The position numbers and the translations under genes were made by a program. The notes below the pieces were generated by a model. That model did not search any database and had not been told where the DNA came from. It worked only from the letters and a program-made list of their open reading frames with translations. Below are positions 22,220 through 33,105 of a stretch of DNA of 64,000 bases, one piece after another (positions within the stretch are counted from its first letter, which is position 1; the number at the start of each line of letters is the position of its first letter). Source of the stretch: Panagrolaimus kolymaensis (Eukaryota > Nematoda > Chromadorea > Rhabditida > Panagrolaimidae); NCBI GenBank assembly GCA_028622995.1, contig JAJQJQ010000013.1, forward strand, positions 4,464,001 to 4,528,000. Reading direction: 5' to 3'.

Positions 22220-24850
22220 ATTTATTTAGTTTTTCAAGAAGAAAAAAAGTAAAAAGGTGGTTCAACCAAAAAATGCTTTGTGAATGAAAGAAGCTTTTTT
22301 GTCGTCAAACAAAAAAACTTTAGGAGATTGCTTGCATTTTGTATGTATTTTCACCTCTCTTTTTCAAACATCAAAAACTCACATCATAAATCTTTCTTAT
22401 AGTGAAAATTTGTGCGAGAAAAAGTTTTCAAAAATTTTGAACTTACTAAAATATCATATCCCAATGCTGCTGTATAACTTCTGATTTCATAGTATCATCT
22501 ATGCTAAATAGATAACTTCACAAGTTATGGCTGTTAATTAATGCAAGACAATGAACTCATTCACTTTAATTAAAAAACAATGTATGAGAAATTACTCTTT
22601 TATTAAACAAACATAACAAATTCGTAAACATAAAAAAAAGTGAAAAGGTAATACAAAAAACTCAAAAAATGAGAACAACGTAAAAATAGTAAAACAACAA
22701 CAAAGATGAACAAAGCAAGTACATAAAAAGTTAACCAGCAAGATAGTATCCCTGAACAGCAACAACAATACCAATAGGCAATAATTGCATCAATTTTTCT
22801 GTACCAAAGTCTTGCTTGTGCTCTTTCAAAAAGTTGAAACATCTAAATTTGAGGATTTCATGTCCTTGTTGATAGGCGGTGATTGTATGGGTACAGACGT
22901 TTTCATTTGTAAGTTGAATACTTTCAATACTTTTGATGCATTCATCCTAAAAAAGAATATACATGAGTACGATAGAGTAAAAAGACAGTTAAACGATAAA
23001 AGCACATTATTCCTATGTAAAAACTCTTAAAAAAGTGATAACTTACTTGGAGCTTCGTGAGTGAGAATTCACTTGCAAACTTGAACAAAGCTGCTTCATA
23101 ACCTTTGACAGATGAAACGCTTCCACAGCGAAATTTGATGACTTTCCTGATAACAGCAGAAGCATAATTGATTTGAATCTTCTTGGAAGTTGGTGTTGCT
23201 GAATCAAGCAAATCATTGAAAGCTTCAGATTGACCATAAAGAAGAACTTTGTTTGAATATACTTCTTTACCATCAATTGTTTGGAAGATGATATCAGCGA
23301 GCTTGGAGTTCTTAGCATTAGCAACCATAGATTTATGAAGTTCCAAAGCAGATGAAGTGAGACGTCCAAGATCAGTAGAGCCAATTTCATCTTCAGGATC
23401 AAAATTTTTGGTTTCTTGAACATTTGCGGAAGGCATAATAGGTTGTCTAACACGAACTTCAGCATCAGCTTCTGGTCGTTGAAATACACCAACAGTAGGA
23501 ACAGTTTCAAGGAGATGATTTGGAATGTGAAGTTCATATGGTTTACAAGCTGAAGGGTAATGTCTTGCTTCTTTTACAGTAATTTTGCCTAAAAGATGAA
23601 TAATTAATGATGAAAAATGAAAATCGGATAAGTTCGTTGCAGTCTTATATAAAATTCTTCTTTTAACATTATAAATAACCAATAAAGGACTTACCACCAC
23701 ATGAATTAACAATACACTTTGTTTTATTAGCATTTGAATTGTCCTGAGTAACGTCAACACATTGCTCGCATTGGAAGAAGTATCCATAAGGATTTGAGAA
23801 AGTAAATTCAAATCGACGTCCAAGATTGTATTCACGATCAGTAAAAACCCAAAGCTTAGATCCTTCTTTGATGTTTGATAAGCTTGGATTTTGAAGAAGC
23901 CAATTATCATCAGAAATGCGTGTCATATTATCCAAATTAGGAAGATTACCACGGAAACCAGTTCGATGTCTCTTCTTAAGAGGAGATGATTGATATGGTC
24001 GTTGACTATAGCTTCTATTGTTTTGAACAGGTGTTGATTGAGAAGAAGCATAGGAATCATATGAAGGTCGCATTTGTCGAGCTTGACGAAAAGTTGGTGT
24101 AGCTTTTGCTTCATAAGAAACATTCACAGAAGATCGACTAAAATCAAAATATAAAAGATTAATCAAGATTACTAATTTTCTCAATCGAATTATATAACAA
24201 CGAAAACCAAACTAACCTCGCAATCAAGTGTCTTGCTGATGGTTCATATTCTGATGAACTACTTGAAGAAGCCATGATTACCTAAAAGAAGATATTGTAT
24301 AATAACGGAGATAAAAGTTTAATAATAATAATCAAAACACGAAATAAATAATGAAGTTCAAATGGTTTTTTCCACGTAAGTACAATAATTTTAGGTTTAG
24401 CAAAAGAAATTTGGCAACCAACAAGTGTATTATTTAAAGGGAGCTTTGAAAATTAAAGTTAGTGCTAAAAGCCACCATTATTTATAAGCAGATAGTATTA
24501 GAAACACAACAAAATCACAAATTTCAATCAAATCAAACAAAACGAAGGAACGCAAAAAAAAAGAGAATGAAAAAAGTTTGCAAACGAAAGCAATTGAGTG
24601 TTACACAATTTTCGTTATAAGATTCAATGGTTTTTTAAAACCAAGCAAGCAAAAAGAAGCAAGATTTTGTTATCGATACTTTTTTGTAATGGATTATTTT
24701 TTTATTGAATTTTATGAAAACACTTTTACTAATGTAAGATTTTATTCGATGATGAATAGTAATAATAATAACAACAATTATTTATTAACAGCAACACACA
24801 AACCAGCGTAAAAGATAACAAGACAAAGAAATGGCAAAAGTGAAAGAGGA
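22220..24850 (+). repeat. Tandem segmental duplication, unit 2
   Basis: Second copy of the unit, carrying BTB copy 2. It is shorter mainly because it lacks the intron insertion and part of exon 1. Confidence 0.8.
22731..24275 (-). CDS. BTB-domain protein, copy 2
   Basis: Exons 24275..24217, 24137..23695, 23588..23047 and 22946..22731 join in frame to 419 residues. It has the same architecture as copy 1: disordered N-terminus, the GSKLWVFTDREYNLG...FFQCEQC module, then BTB (LADIIFQTIDGKEVYSNKV) and the BACK-like end. Exon 1 is shorter (20 instead of 42 codons). Intron positions and phases are identical to copy 1. Changes are spread over the whole protein, so both copies look retained as coding genes and not decayed. 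Confidence 0.8.
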
Positions 24851-25009
24851 AGCAATCGAATTTTTTAAGGCTTGAAGCTTCGCTGTTTTTCACATTATTA
24901 TTAATTGGTTCAAATAAATCCAACTTTGTGGCACATTTGCTTTTATCAACTTTAATATTTATTTATTTATTTAACAAAAAAATAAAACAATCAAACAAAC
25001 AAAGTATTT
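24276..25009. other. Intergenic; end of duplication unit 2
   Basis: This matches the flank of unit 1 up to about 24850. No gene is seen. Confidence 0.45.
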
Positions 25010-26374
25010 TTATATAACAATTTGTTTAATGAAATTATTCGAAACACTATTATCATATTTAAAAATTTTACTGTAAAGTACAGCACAAAGTAAAGCTTCT
25101 ATGGATGAAATGGTTGTTGAACATGGACCAATATAATCAACAATATTAAGATTGGTTATCTGTAAAATAATGAATGAAGGGTAAAAATATCACAAAAAAA
25201 TCTTTGTTTAGAGAGGCAAATTTTTTTTTGCCGAATTCCATTTTTCAACTTTAAACTTTTATTTAGGTAATTTTTTCATGAACTATTTTTGCACTAAAAA
25301 TAATGGAGTTTTTTTATTTTCTAAAAAATTTATTAAAACAAAAGAAAAACCAATATTCACTTTTTTGTATTTTTATTTATTAAAGACCACTTTCTTCGAA
25401 AAAATTATTTTAGCTAATAACTAACTCATTTTTTAAAAACATTAAAAAAATTAAATTATTTTTTGTTTGGCGTACATTAACCTTTTTTTGTCCCCGACAC
25501 CTGCTGTTCGATGGATGATTCAATGACGAAACATTTTTTTTCAAGCTTTTCAAAAAAATATGTACTGAACTATGAAAAAACTTACAATATGAAAAATGCT
25601 TATAAAAATATGGGGAACAAAATCTAATATAAAAGTTGTAAATAGCGTTGATAAAATTATTTTATTTGCCTGCAAAAAAATTTTATTTTTTTTAATTAAC
25701 GAAAGCCAAAATGTTTTGAGGCGAAAAAAAACTCTAACTTTTCCTGTAACATTTTCAGCTAAATGAATGTGAATTTTTTTTCGAACAAGTATTAGCAAAA
25801 TTATTGAAGTTGTTAAAATGGGAATACTAGTTCCATATCGAATATAAACATAAATATAAGGGCCATGAAAGCATTCCTCCTCCACCGCGCAATTTGGAAA
25901 AGACGGGTATAAAATAAAGAAAATTGCATAAAATAAAAATACAATTATTAAAGTTCCCGAAATAAAAACTGGAATAAATTTGTTTTTCATTTTTCGATAA
26001 CCCATTGGAAACAAAATTCCAAAGCATCGATCTAAACCAATTCCAAAAACGGTTAAAGGTAAAAAGATAAAAAAGATTTTTTGAAAATTAAATATAAAAA
26101 ACCATAAATAAATATTTTTATATGAAATATTTAAATTTAATTCATCCAAAAGAAAATATAAAATATAAATAATATTTATAAAGGAAGATAAAATTTGCAT
26201 AATAAAATAAAATGTTATACTTGGTGAAGCTTCTAAAATGGCGGGAATTTTACGATAAAATTTATGAAGTAACATATTTCCAATTAAATATAAAGTTATT
26301 AAATGGGCGATAATTATGAATAAACCTTGGATTCCATTTATTAAAACACTGCTGGCTTTGGCTTCCATGGTCAC
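25010..26374 (-). CDS. Serpentine (7TM) chemoreceptor, Srsx-like
   Basis: Exons 26374..25739, 25669..25586 and 25159..25010 join in frame to 289 residues. The 69-nt first intron is a multiple of three and so hides inside an open frame; its GTTAGAG...TTTGCAG ends and non-polar translation argue that it is spliced. TM3 ends with VFGIGLDRCFGILFPMGYRK, a DRC/DRY-like motif with the FP..Y spacing of Srsx/Srg-type receptors. The last exon, after a 426-bp intron, encodes TM7 (IGPCSTTISSIEALLCAVLY) and a short tail. A second possible start is two codons downstream. Confidence 0.75.
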
Positions 26375-27906
26375 ATAAAAAAAAGCAAAGTAAAAATGCT
26401 ACTTTTTTTTTCTGTGCCGCTGAAGTTTTGCTTTTTACCTAAAAAAATAATGTCTTTGAAAAACGATTTACGAATAAATATTAAAATATTCAATAAATAA
26501 GAAAAATAAATTTTAATGTTTCTGAGTTATTATTTTTTCTAACAGGTTCAAAGAACTTTTTAAAAAAAAAAAATAAGGTCACTGCAATAAAAAAAGTTTG
26601 TGGAGATAAATGAGTAACATTAATGCAGCCAGTCAAATTGACATTTTTTAATTCGGGTTATAAATCAAAATTTTCAATTATGTTATGGTTTTCTTTAATG
26701 ACAAATATGTATGTAACAAAAAAATTTAGATATCTTTTTAATTAATATTTTGTTTTATTATTTTTTTAGGAATCAAAAAAGGAAGGTTTGGAAAAAAAAT
26801 GTTTCGTAGTCTCCAACAATCATTCAAATTCCCATTCTTTCAAGCGAAAATTTATAGCTATCTTCTAAGAAAAAAAAAAATAAAATACTTTGACGAGACT
26901 AAACTTCAAACAAATTATTTACGCAGTGGTGTGCAAGGATTTATTTATGAATTTAAACTAAAGATAAATATTTTAATTAACCCAAAGCAATTTTTATTTC
27001 TCATCATAAACGCGACCATTTAATTGTTTTTTTTTGGCTACATTTATGCAAGCCCAATACGGTAGAAGTTGTAGTCACGAAACAAATTATTTAAAGAAAA
27101 ATAAACCCGGAAAAGGTTTTTAATTCTTTTTGTGTGAAACAACAATTTTAAAATTAAAATAAAACCAATTTTCTTTTTTTTAATTAAATGTAGCAATGAG
27201 AAAAATAAGTTTACTGTAAAACATTATATTTCAAAATTCTTAGTTTTCACGAAAGAAAATAATAAAAGTTTTATTAAAAGCAGCAACTTTCAGTAAAAAA
27301 AAGAATAGAAACAAATAAACAAATAAATAAAACAAACAAAATTGTTTAAAAAAAGGCGCAACTTTTATTTATAAATTAAAATTATAGCTGTTATTTTTTC
27401 TTTTTGGCCCATTTTTTTTACAAACAAAAAAACAGTAACAAACATTATGATTATTTTTTTGTTTATGCGCAACACAAAATTTTTTTACACCACGCAATAA
27501 ATAAATAATTAAATAATAGGTCACTCGTTTTTATTTTTATTTAAACTTGTTGCATAAAAAAACTAACAGAAACCTTTTATTTCTTTCCCAAACATGTATC
27601 ATTTTTTATTAAAACTTTTTAAAGTTATGGAAAACACGATTTGAGCGATGGAAAATTTTTAAATATTTGAATTTTAATGCTGGATTTTCTGGACATTGAT
27701 AAGTGGCTCAAAAAATTCACCGAGAAAAACTTTCTTTTGATATTAAAAATTTGAAAAAATTTCATGTGAAAAAAATGAACTTTCACAAATAAAATTTGGA
27801 TAACTTCTCAATCACAAAAATTTTCAGCCTCTTTCTTCTTTCAAGACTCAAAGTTTCATTCATTTGCGTTTTTTCATTCATCAAAAAACGTTGCAAAAGA
27901 AAAAGA
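26375..27906. other. 1.5 kb intergenic
   Basis: AT-rich with homopolymer runs. A 74-codon reading at 26799 has no coding character and is not annotated. Confidence 0.4.
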
Positions 27907-28566
27907 ATGGCTTCATCAATCGCTGCTGCTCATGTTTTCATTGATCATCAAGAACAAGAATCTTCATCATCAATTCCTGCAATTCATCTTCCTACCAACG
28001 AACAACTACGAAGAAACAATGGAAATGGAAACTCAAATCGATGTTTTTCTTGTGCTTTGGTATGTTAAAAAACTTTTCTCTTATAATTATTTTTCTCATC
28101 TTCAGCTTGTTTTTTGTCTTATAATCAAATTTCTCCAAAATGGTTACATGATTTATCTTAATGAGGTGAAAGAATATTCTTATTTTTATATGGTTGAAAC
28201 TTTCATTTTGGTTATCCTTGTATGTTTACTCCTGTATGCTGCTTGGGTTCCACAAAAACTCTACCTTATGAAGATCGTTTCTTTTATCTTTGCAATTTTA
28301 TTCATTATGGAATTTATTATGATTGTGCTTATCGTTGATAGCCAATGCTATTCAAGTTATGAAAATGGTAAGCTTCTATATATTTTGATTTTGTTTTTTG
28401 ATTAACTTCTTGCATTTTAGACGTCCTTAAACTTCAAACGAAACATGTTTGTACCGGTCTAATTATTGATCCTGTTATTTCTGCAATTATGATGTTTTTA
28501 TCTTCAATTTTAACTTTCATTACTTACTCGTTCAAGAACGGAAGACCTTCATGCTGTATGAAATGA
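27907..28566 (+). CDS. Four-TM small membrane protein
   Basis: Exons 27907..28059, 28106..28367 and 28421..28566 join in frame to 186 residues. Residues 1-48 are a cytosolic Ser/Asn-rich segment ending in NRCFSCAL. Four hydrophobic segments follow (LVFCLIIKFL, ETFILVILVCLLLYAAW, IVSFIFAILFIMEFIMIVLI, and the last from VCTGLIIDPVISAIMMFLSS). The tail ends GRPSCCMK, with cysteines that could be palmitoylated. Topology resembles tetraspan proteins, but there is no CCG motif in a large loop, so it is not a classical tetraspanin. Function unknown. Confidence 0.7.
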
Positions 28567-29238
28567 ATTTATGTATTTTGCTTGGTTTTAATGTAATATA
28601 CTCTATTGCTATGTATTTGTATTCTTCTTTTTTGTAACAAAATAAAGCATTAAACTTTTATGTCTTTGGTTTATTTTCATGTCCATCTTTCAAATTTGTC
28701 GAAATTACAGATGTTTATCATTCAATTTTTGTGTTTAGTCCAAGAAAAATAGGAGGATAAAAAGATTTTAAAACATGTCAAACAACAGCATATTAATAAT
28801 CACCAATAAAGTGAAAATGGGAAAGAGAAAAGCATAGTTTTAGTAAGAAGCTTTTGTGAAGAAAAGAGATAAAGATAAAAAGGACTGATTAATGAATCAA
28901 CAAAAAGTTATCCATATTTTTAAGAAGATAGAAAAAAGAATGCAAAACTGACGTTTCATAATTTATTCAATCACAAAATTTCATGAAAGCAGAAAATGAA
29001 TGATTTTTTTGTATCGGCGCTAATGTGGCATTATGCGATCCAAAAAACATCGTCAAATTTGCAGCAAAAAAAGGGTTTGCATTTTTTTAGTTGCAAACTT
29101 TTACAAAACTTTGAATCTTTGCTTCATCAATTTTCTAATTATTTCTTGTTCCATCCAGTCACAATATTTCCCATTTTACATTTCCGCGATAGTCCATATG
29201 TTTGTTTGATTATGTTTAATTTTGCCATTTTTAGGGTA
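28567..29238. other. Intergenic / 5' region of coiled-coil gene 1
   Basis: An open frame runs from 28996 into the next gene, but its codons are atypical. A TTTTTAG acceptor at 29234, just before the ATG at 29239, marks the more likely mRNA start. Confidence 0.45.
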
Positions 29239-30431
29239 ATGTCTTCATCTACGCTCAAATCAGCTGAATCAACAATGAATGATACTCGCAATCTCATCCT
29301 TCGACTTATTCAACCTTCTGTTATGGTTTTAAAGGCTGTTAAAATCAGAATTGAAGAACTTCAAGAAAAGAAGAAAGAACTCTTGGAACTTTTACAACAA
29401 GCACCTAATCAAGTTGAAGATGAAATCGTCGATGTTCATTGTAATTTCTTACTTTTATTTTTGTTTAACTTTCATAAAAACTTTATTTTTAGTAAAGCAA
29501 CTTTACATAGAAGACAAACTCAAAGAAACTTCAAAGCTGTTGGAAGAAGTATCAAAAGAACTTGACGTCATCATCAAAATTATGGCAAAATTTGCAGCTT
29601 TCTTAAAACCTTTTTCTGCTCCAGCTGTCAACGATGTAATCGAACATGGATTCAATGCTTGTATTGAACACGAAAAATCAAAGGTTTGTTGTGTTTTTGA
29701 ATAACCTCATATAAATTCTAACTTTCAGAACGGTGAAACCTCAAAGCTGTATAAGAATCTTTGCAAGCTAAAAACTCAATATCTGATTGAATCCGTGGTT
29801 GAACAACCTGATATCAATGTTTCTGAAAGCTGTTTGAATACCTTTATGGAAAGCGAAAAAACAGAGGTAGGTTTTTATTGTTCGATCGAATATGTTTGTT
29901 CATATGTTGTTTTTCAGCATGGAGAAAAGTCAAAGCTGTATAAGAACCTCCTCAAAATCAAAGATCAATATCTCAAAGAAGAAAAGTTCAAGGAAGCTGT
30001 CGGTAATGATGCTGTTGAAATTTACTTGGATCATGTCATTGAAAAAGAAGAAGCAAAGGTTTGTTTTCATCTTGTTTTTGGTTAACTCTTCTAAAACATG
30101 AAGTTTTCAGAATGGTGCTGCTTCAGAATTTTATCAATATTTATGCAAAGCCAAAGCTGATTATCTCGAAGAAAAAAGAATCAATGAAGCAACAGTTCGT
30201 TATGATGAAGAAATGAATCCTGAAGAATTTCATACTCTTATTGATAAACTATGTAATCTTCATCATTATGGGAAACGTTTCACAGATGTTATTAACCTTA
30301 TCAAGTCTGATGTTCCATCTCAACCTAATGAAAGTGGCTCCGATGGTGTTTCAACTTGTTCCTCAGCTCCAAGAAAACCAAATATTTTCCAAAGCATTAA
30401 GAAATCTTTATTTTCATCTTCAAAGTTATAA
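29239..30431 (+). CDS. Coiled-coil protein with repeated exons, tandem copy 1
   Basis: Exons 29239..29440, 29493..29683, 29729..29866, 29918..30058 and 30111..30431 join in frame to 330 residues. The N-terminus has a conserved block (MNDTRNLILRLIQPSVMVL) and helical Lys/Glu-rich segments. Exons 3, 4 and 5 each open with the same motif (NGETSKLYKNLCKLKTQYL, HGEKSKLYKNLLKIKDQYL, NGAASEFYQYLCKAKADYL) and all start in phase 0, so they are duplicated exons. The C-terminal part has a CNLHHYGKRFTDVINLIKSD block and a Ser/Lys-rich tail. I recognise no family. It is probably a helical scaffold in the cytosol. Confidence 0.7.
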
Positions 30432-31001
30432 GTTGTTGCTTTACATGTTTTTGTTTGAATCTTTTATTGTTTTGATTAAATTTTTTGTTGTTGTTTTTAT
30501 AAATTAGTTTTTGTTTGGTGATTATGTTTATTTGTTTAATGGAGGCAATGGAACAAATGTTTGTTTCCATTAAGCAATTACTCTATTTGTGGCAAAGAGT
30601 CGCGAGCAACACAGCCTAAAATCCATGCAAATCATTGAATGATTGAATGGTTTCATTTTTTCTTGAATTTGCTCTTTCTGCAAAATTTGTTGCTTTTGCA
30701 CCATTGCTCATTGTTATTTGCGATTCGTCTTTAGCTTGTTAATGCATCGCTAATTAAAGTTTCTTACTCCCTTTATCTCTCCTCCATTAACTAACCCTTT
30801 TCAATAGGTACTTTCTTGTAAAATTTTATCGTTAAAAGTTTATTCGAATTCGCTTCATTCATTCACCATTTTTTACGTCTCTTTTTCCTTTTTTGCGTTC
30901 ACTTATTCGCGTTTAGCTTTTCATTGCTCTAAACTAGTGTTGCTATCTATGCGTTTTTCTTTGGATATTATGTATCATTTTTCTTTTTAATTTTCAGGGC
31001 C
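30432..31001. other. Intergenic between the coiled-coil copies
   Basis: AT-rich with TTTTCAG at 30997, just before the start of copy 2. No ORF. Confidence 0.45.
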
Positions 31002-32064
31002 ATGATGTCTTCAACAATGCTGAAAGCTATTGCTGATCAAAAAGAATATGCTGCAATGCTGAATGATACTCGTAATCTCATTATTCGGCTTACTCAACCT
31101 TCAATTATGGTTTTAAATGTAATGCAACATAAAATCGATGAACTTGAAGATAAGAAAAAGAAGCTTCTTCATGATTACCTTCAAACCAAATTACCTGGTG
31201 GAGTCATTTATACTCATAGTAAATTTTTTGTCCCTTTGTTTACCTTTACTAAATGCTTAAATTTTAGCCCACTATCTTTATGTTGAAGAAAAGCTCAATG
31301 AAACAACAAAGATGTTGGATGAAATTTACAAAGAACGAGAAATCATTGAAAAAGCTAATGAAAAGTTTGCAACGTTCTTGAAAATGGCTAATGATCCAAC
31401 TGAAAATGAATTTAACCGTCGTATTGCGAAAGAAAAAGCAATGGTTTTTTGATTTATTTGCGATCATTTTAATGTTGTTAACTTTCAGAATGGTGATCAC
31501 ACAAAGGATTATAAGAAACTCTGTCAAAAGAAAGCTGAATATCTTGGGCAGAATCGAGTGATTGATGAGACTGTTACTATGATTATTGGAGAAATCACTG
31601 CTCTTGTTAATCAACTTTGCAACCTTGCATACTATGGTAAACGTTTTGCTGATGTTGTTAACCTCATCAAATCGGATGATTCTGTTGAAGCTCATCATAG
31701 CTTCTCTGATGTTACTTCACTTCGATCACCTCTTCGTCGCAAGAATACTATTACAACTCAATCATCTTTTCAACGCAATGATACTGTTTTAAGTCCAGCA
31801 TCTTTTCAACGCAATGATACTCTTTTAAGTCCATCACCATTTGAACTCACTCATAATGCTTTAAGAACATCACCATTTGAACTCAATAGTACTCTTTCAA
31901 GTCCATCATCGTTTCAACGAAGTGATCCTGCTCCAACACCAGCTTCAACTCCAGCTTCAACTCCTGCATCAACTCCTCCTCCACCTCAATTTCAATCCAA
32001 ACCAAGCTTCTTTGGTTCATTTCGACAATCGTTTTCTAAACGATTTACTAAATCTAAATTATAA
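31002..32064 (+). CDS. Coiled-coil protein, tandem copy 2, with Pro/Ser/Thr repeat tail
   Basis: Exons 31002..31218, 31268..31443 and 31489..32064 join in frame to 322 residues. It shares with copy 1 the N-terminal block (MLNDTRNLIIRLTQPSIMVL), the combined exon 1+2 length (393 nt), and a single NGDHTKDYKKLCQKKAEYL exon start where copy 1 has three. It also shares CNLAYYGKRFADVVNLIKSD. The C-terminus is specific: tandem SSFQRNDTVLSP / SPFELNSTLSSP units, then PASTPASTPASTPPPP, then a basic end FTKSKL. A TTTTCAG acceptor lies four bases before the ATG. Confidence 0.7.
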
Positions 32065-33105
32065 GTTTTATTGTTGTTCGATTAAATTTTACTGTTTTGT
32101 CTTATATTAAATTTTGTTTCGTACATATGTATTTTCAATAAAGTTATTTTTCATATGTTGGTTTTTCCATTGTTTGTATCTTGTCAACCTTTATTTACGC
32201 TGTTTTTTACGTTTAGTCGAAGATTACCTGAAGCAAGAGACAGGTACATACATAATTGTTATTTCATAGAGCAAATTTTTTCACATTATCAACATACTCA
32301 TGCTTTATTAGAGTCGAAAAATGGTGGCGAAACTTTTGTTTCATTAGAGCGCCTTGGTGATTTATTAGGGTCTCGATTTTGCTTTACTATTAGGTGTTTA
32401 GTTTCGCTAGATTATTCATTACTGCATGTCGTTTATGTTTTTGTTTGCCATTCTGATTCTCATTATCGTTTTAAACAATGTTTTTATCAAAACCTGTGGT
32501 TTTTGTTTTTGAGGTTTATCAACTATGGTAACCAAAAAAGAAAAACCATCTTTGGGTAATAGTGACCTTTAAAATGTTTGTGCGTCGTTACAGATATCAA
32601 AGAAAGTGTTTTCCACCGAAGATAATCTACTATGCTATGGCAGAAAATTAGCATATTTAACAAATAAATTCATGAAAAATCAGGGAGATGGTTATTTTTT
32701 TATTCATTTCTATTTTTATATGTTTTCAACCATGTTGAATCGAATGGCATATACCGTTTATAGTCAGTCTTTGATATCTTTTCGTAGAGAAACAAATCGC
32801 AAGCTATGTTTTCTGATTTTGAACAACTTGTTCAATCGATTTCATCTCTCAGCAATTTTTTGTTGTTGTTTAATGCACTTGGACCATTTTTTTTTCTCAT
32901 TGTGATCTATAAAACGTTTGGCGTCGTTGCCCTACTAAAAAGGCATATGCATATGTACTTGCATCTAAAGAAAAAAATCAATAACCTTTTCCTTTTTCTT
33001 TTAATGAAAGGACTCATATTTAATCAATGTGTTTTTATCGACGAAAAAAAGAATAGTCAAGTTTGATTTTTTAATTTGTTTTTGTTTTCGAATAATTTAT
33101 AATTT
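32065..33105. other. 1 kb intergenic
   Basis: It contains the polyadenylation region of coiled-coil copy 2 (AATAAAG at about 32137). Long T-rich readings on the + strand look non-coding. Nothing else supported. Confidence 0.4.

Noticed and set aside
28996..29238. N-terminal extension of coiled-coil copy 1
   Set aside because: Open by chance: composition is unlike the gene, and a splice acceptor sits just before the ATG at 29239, as in copy 2.
32155..32559. 134-codon ORF downstream of coiled-coil copy 2
   Set aside because: It lies in T-rich 3' sequence with no splice framework, family motif or signal peptide.
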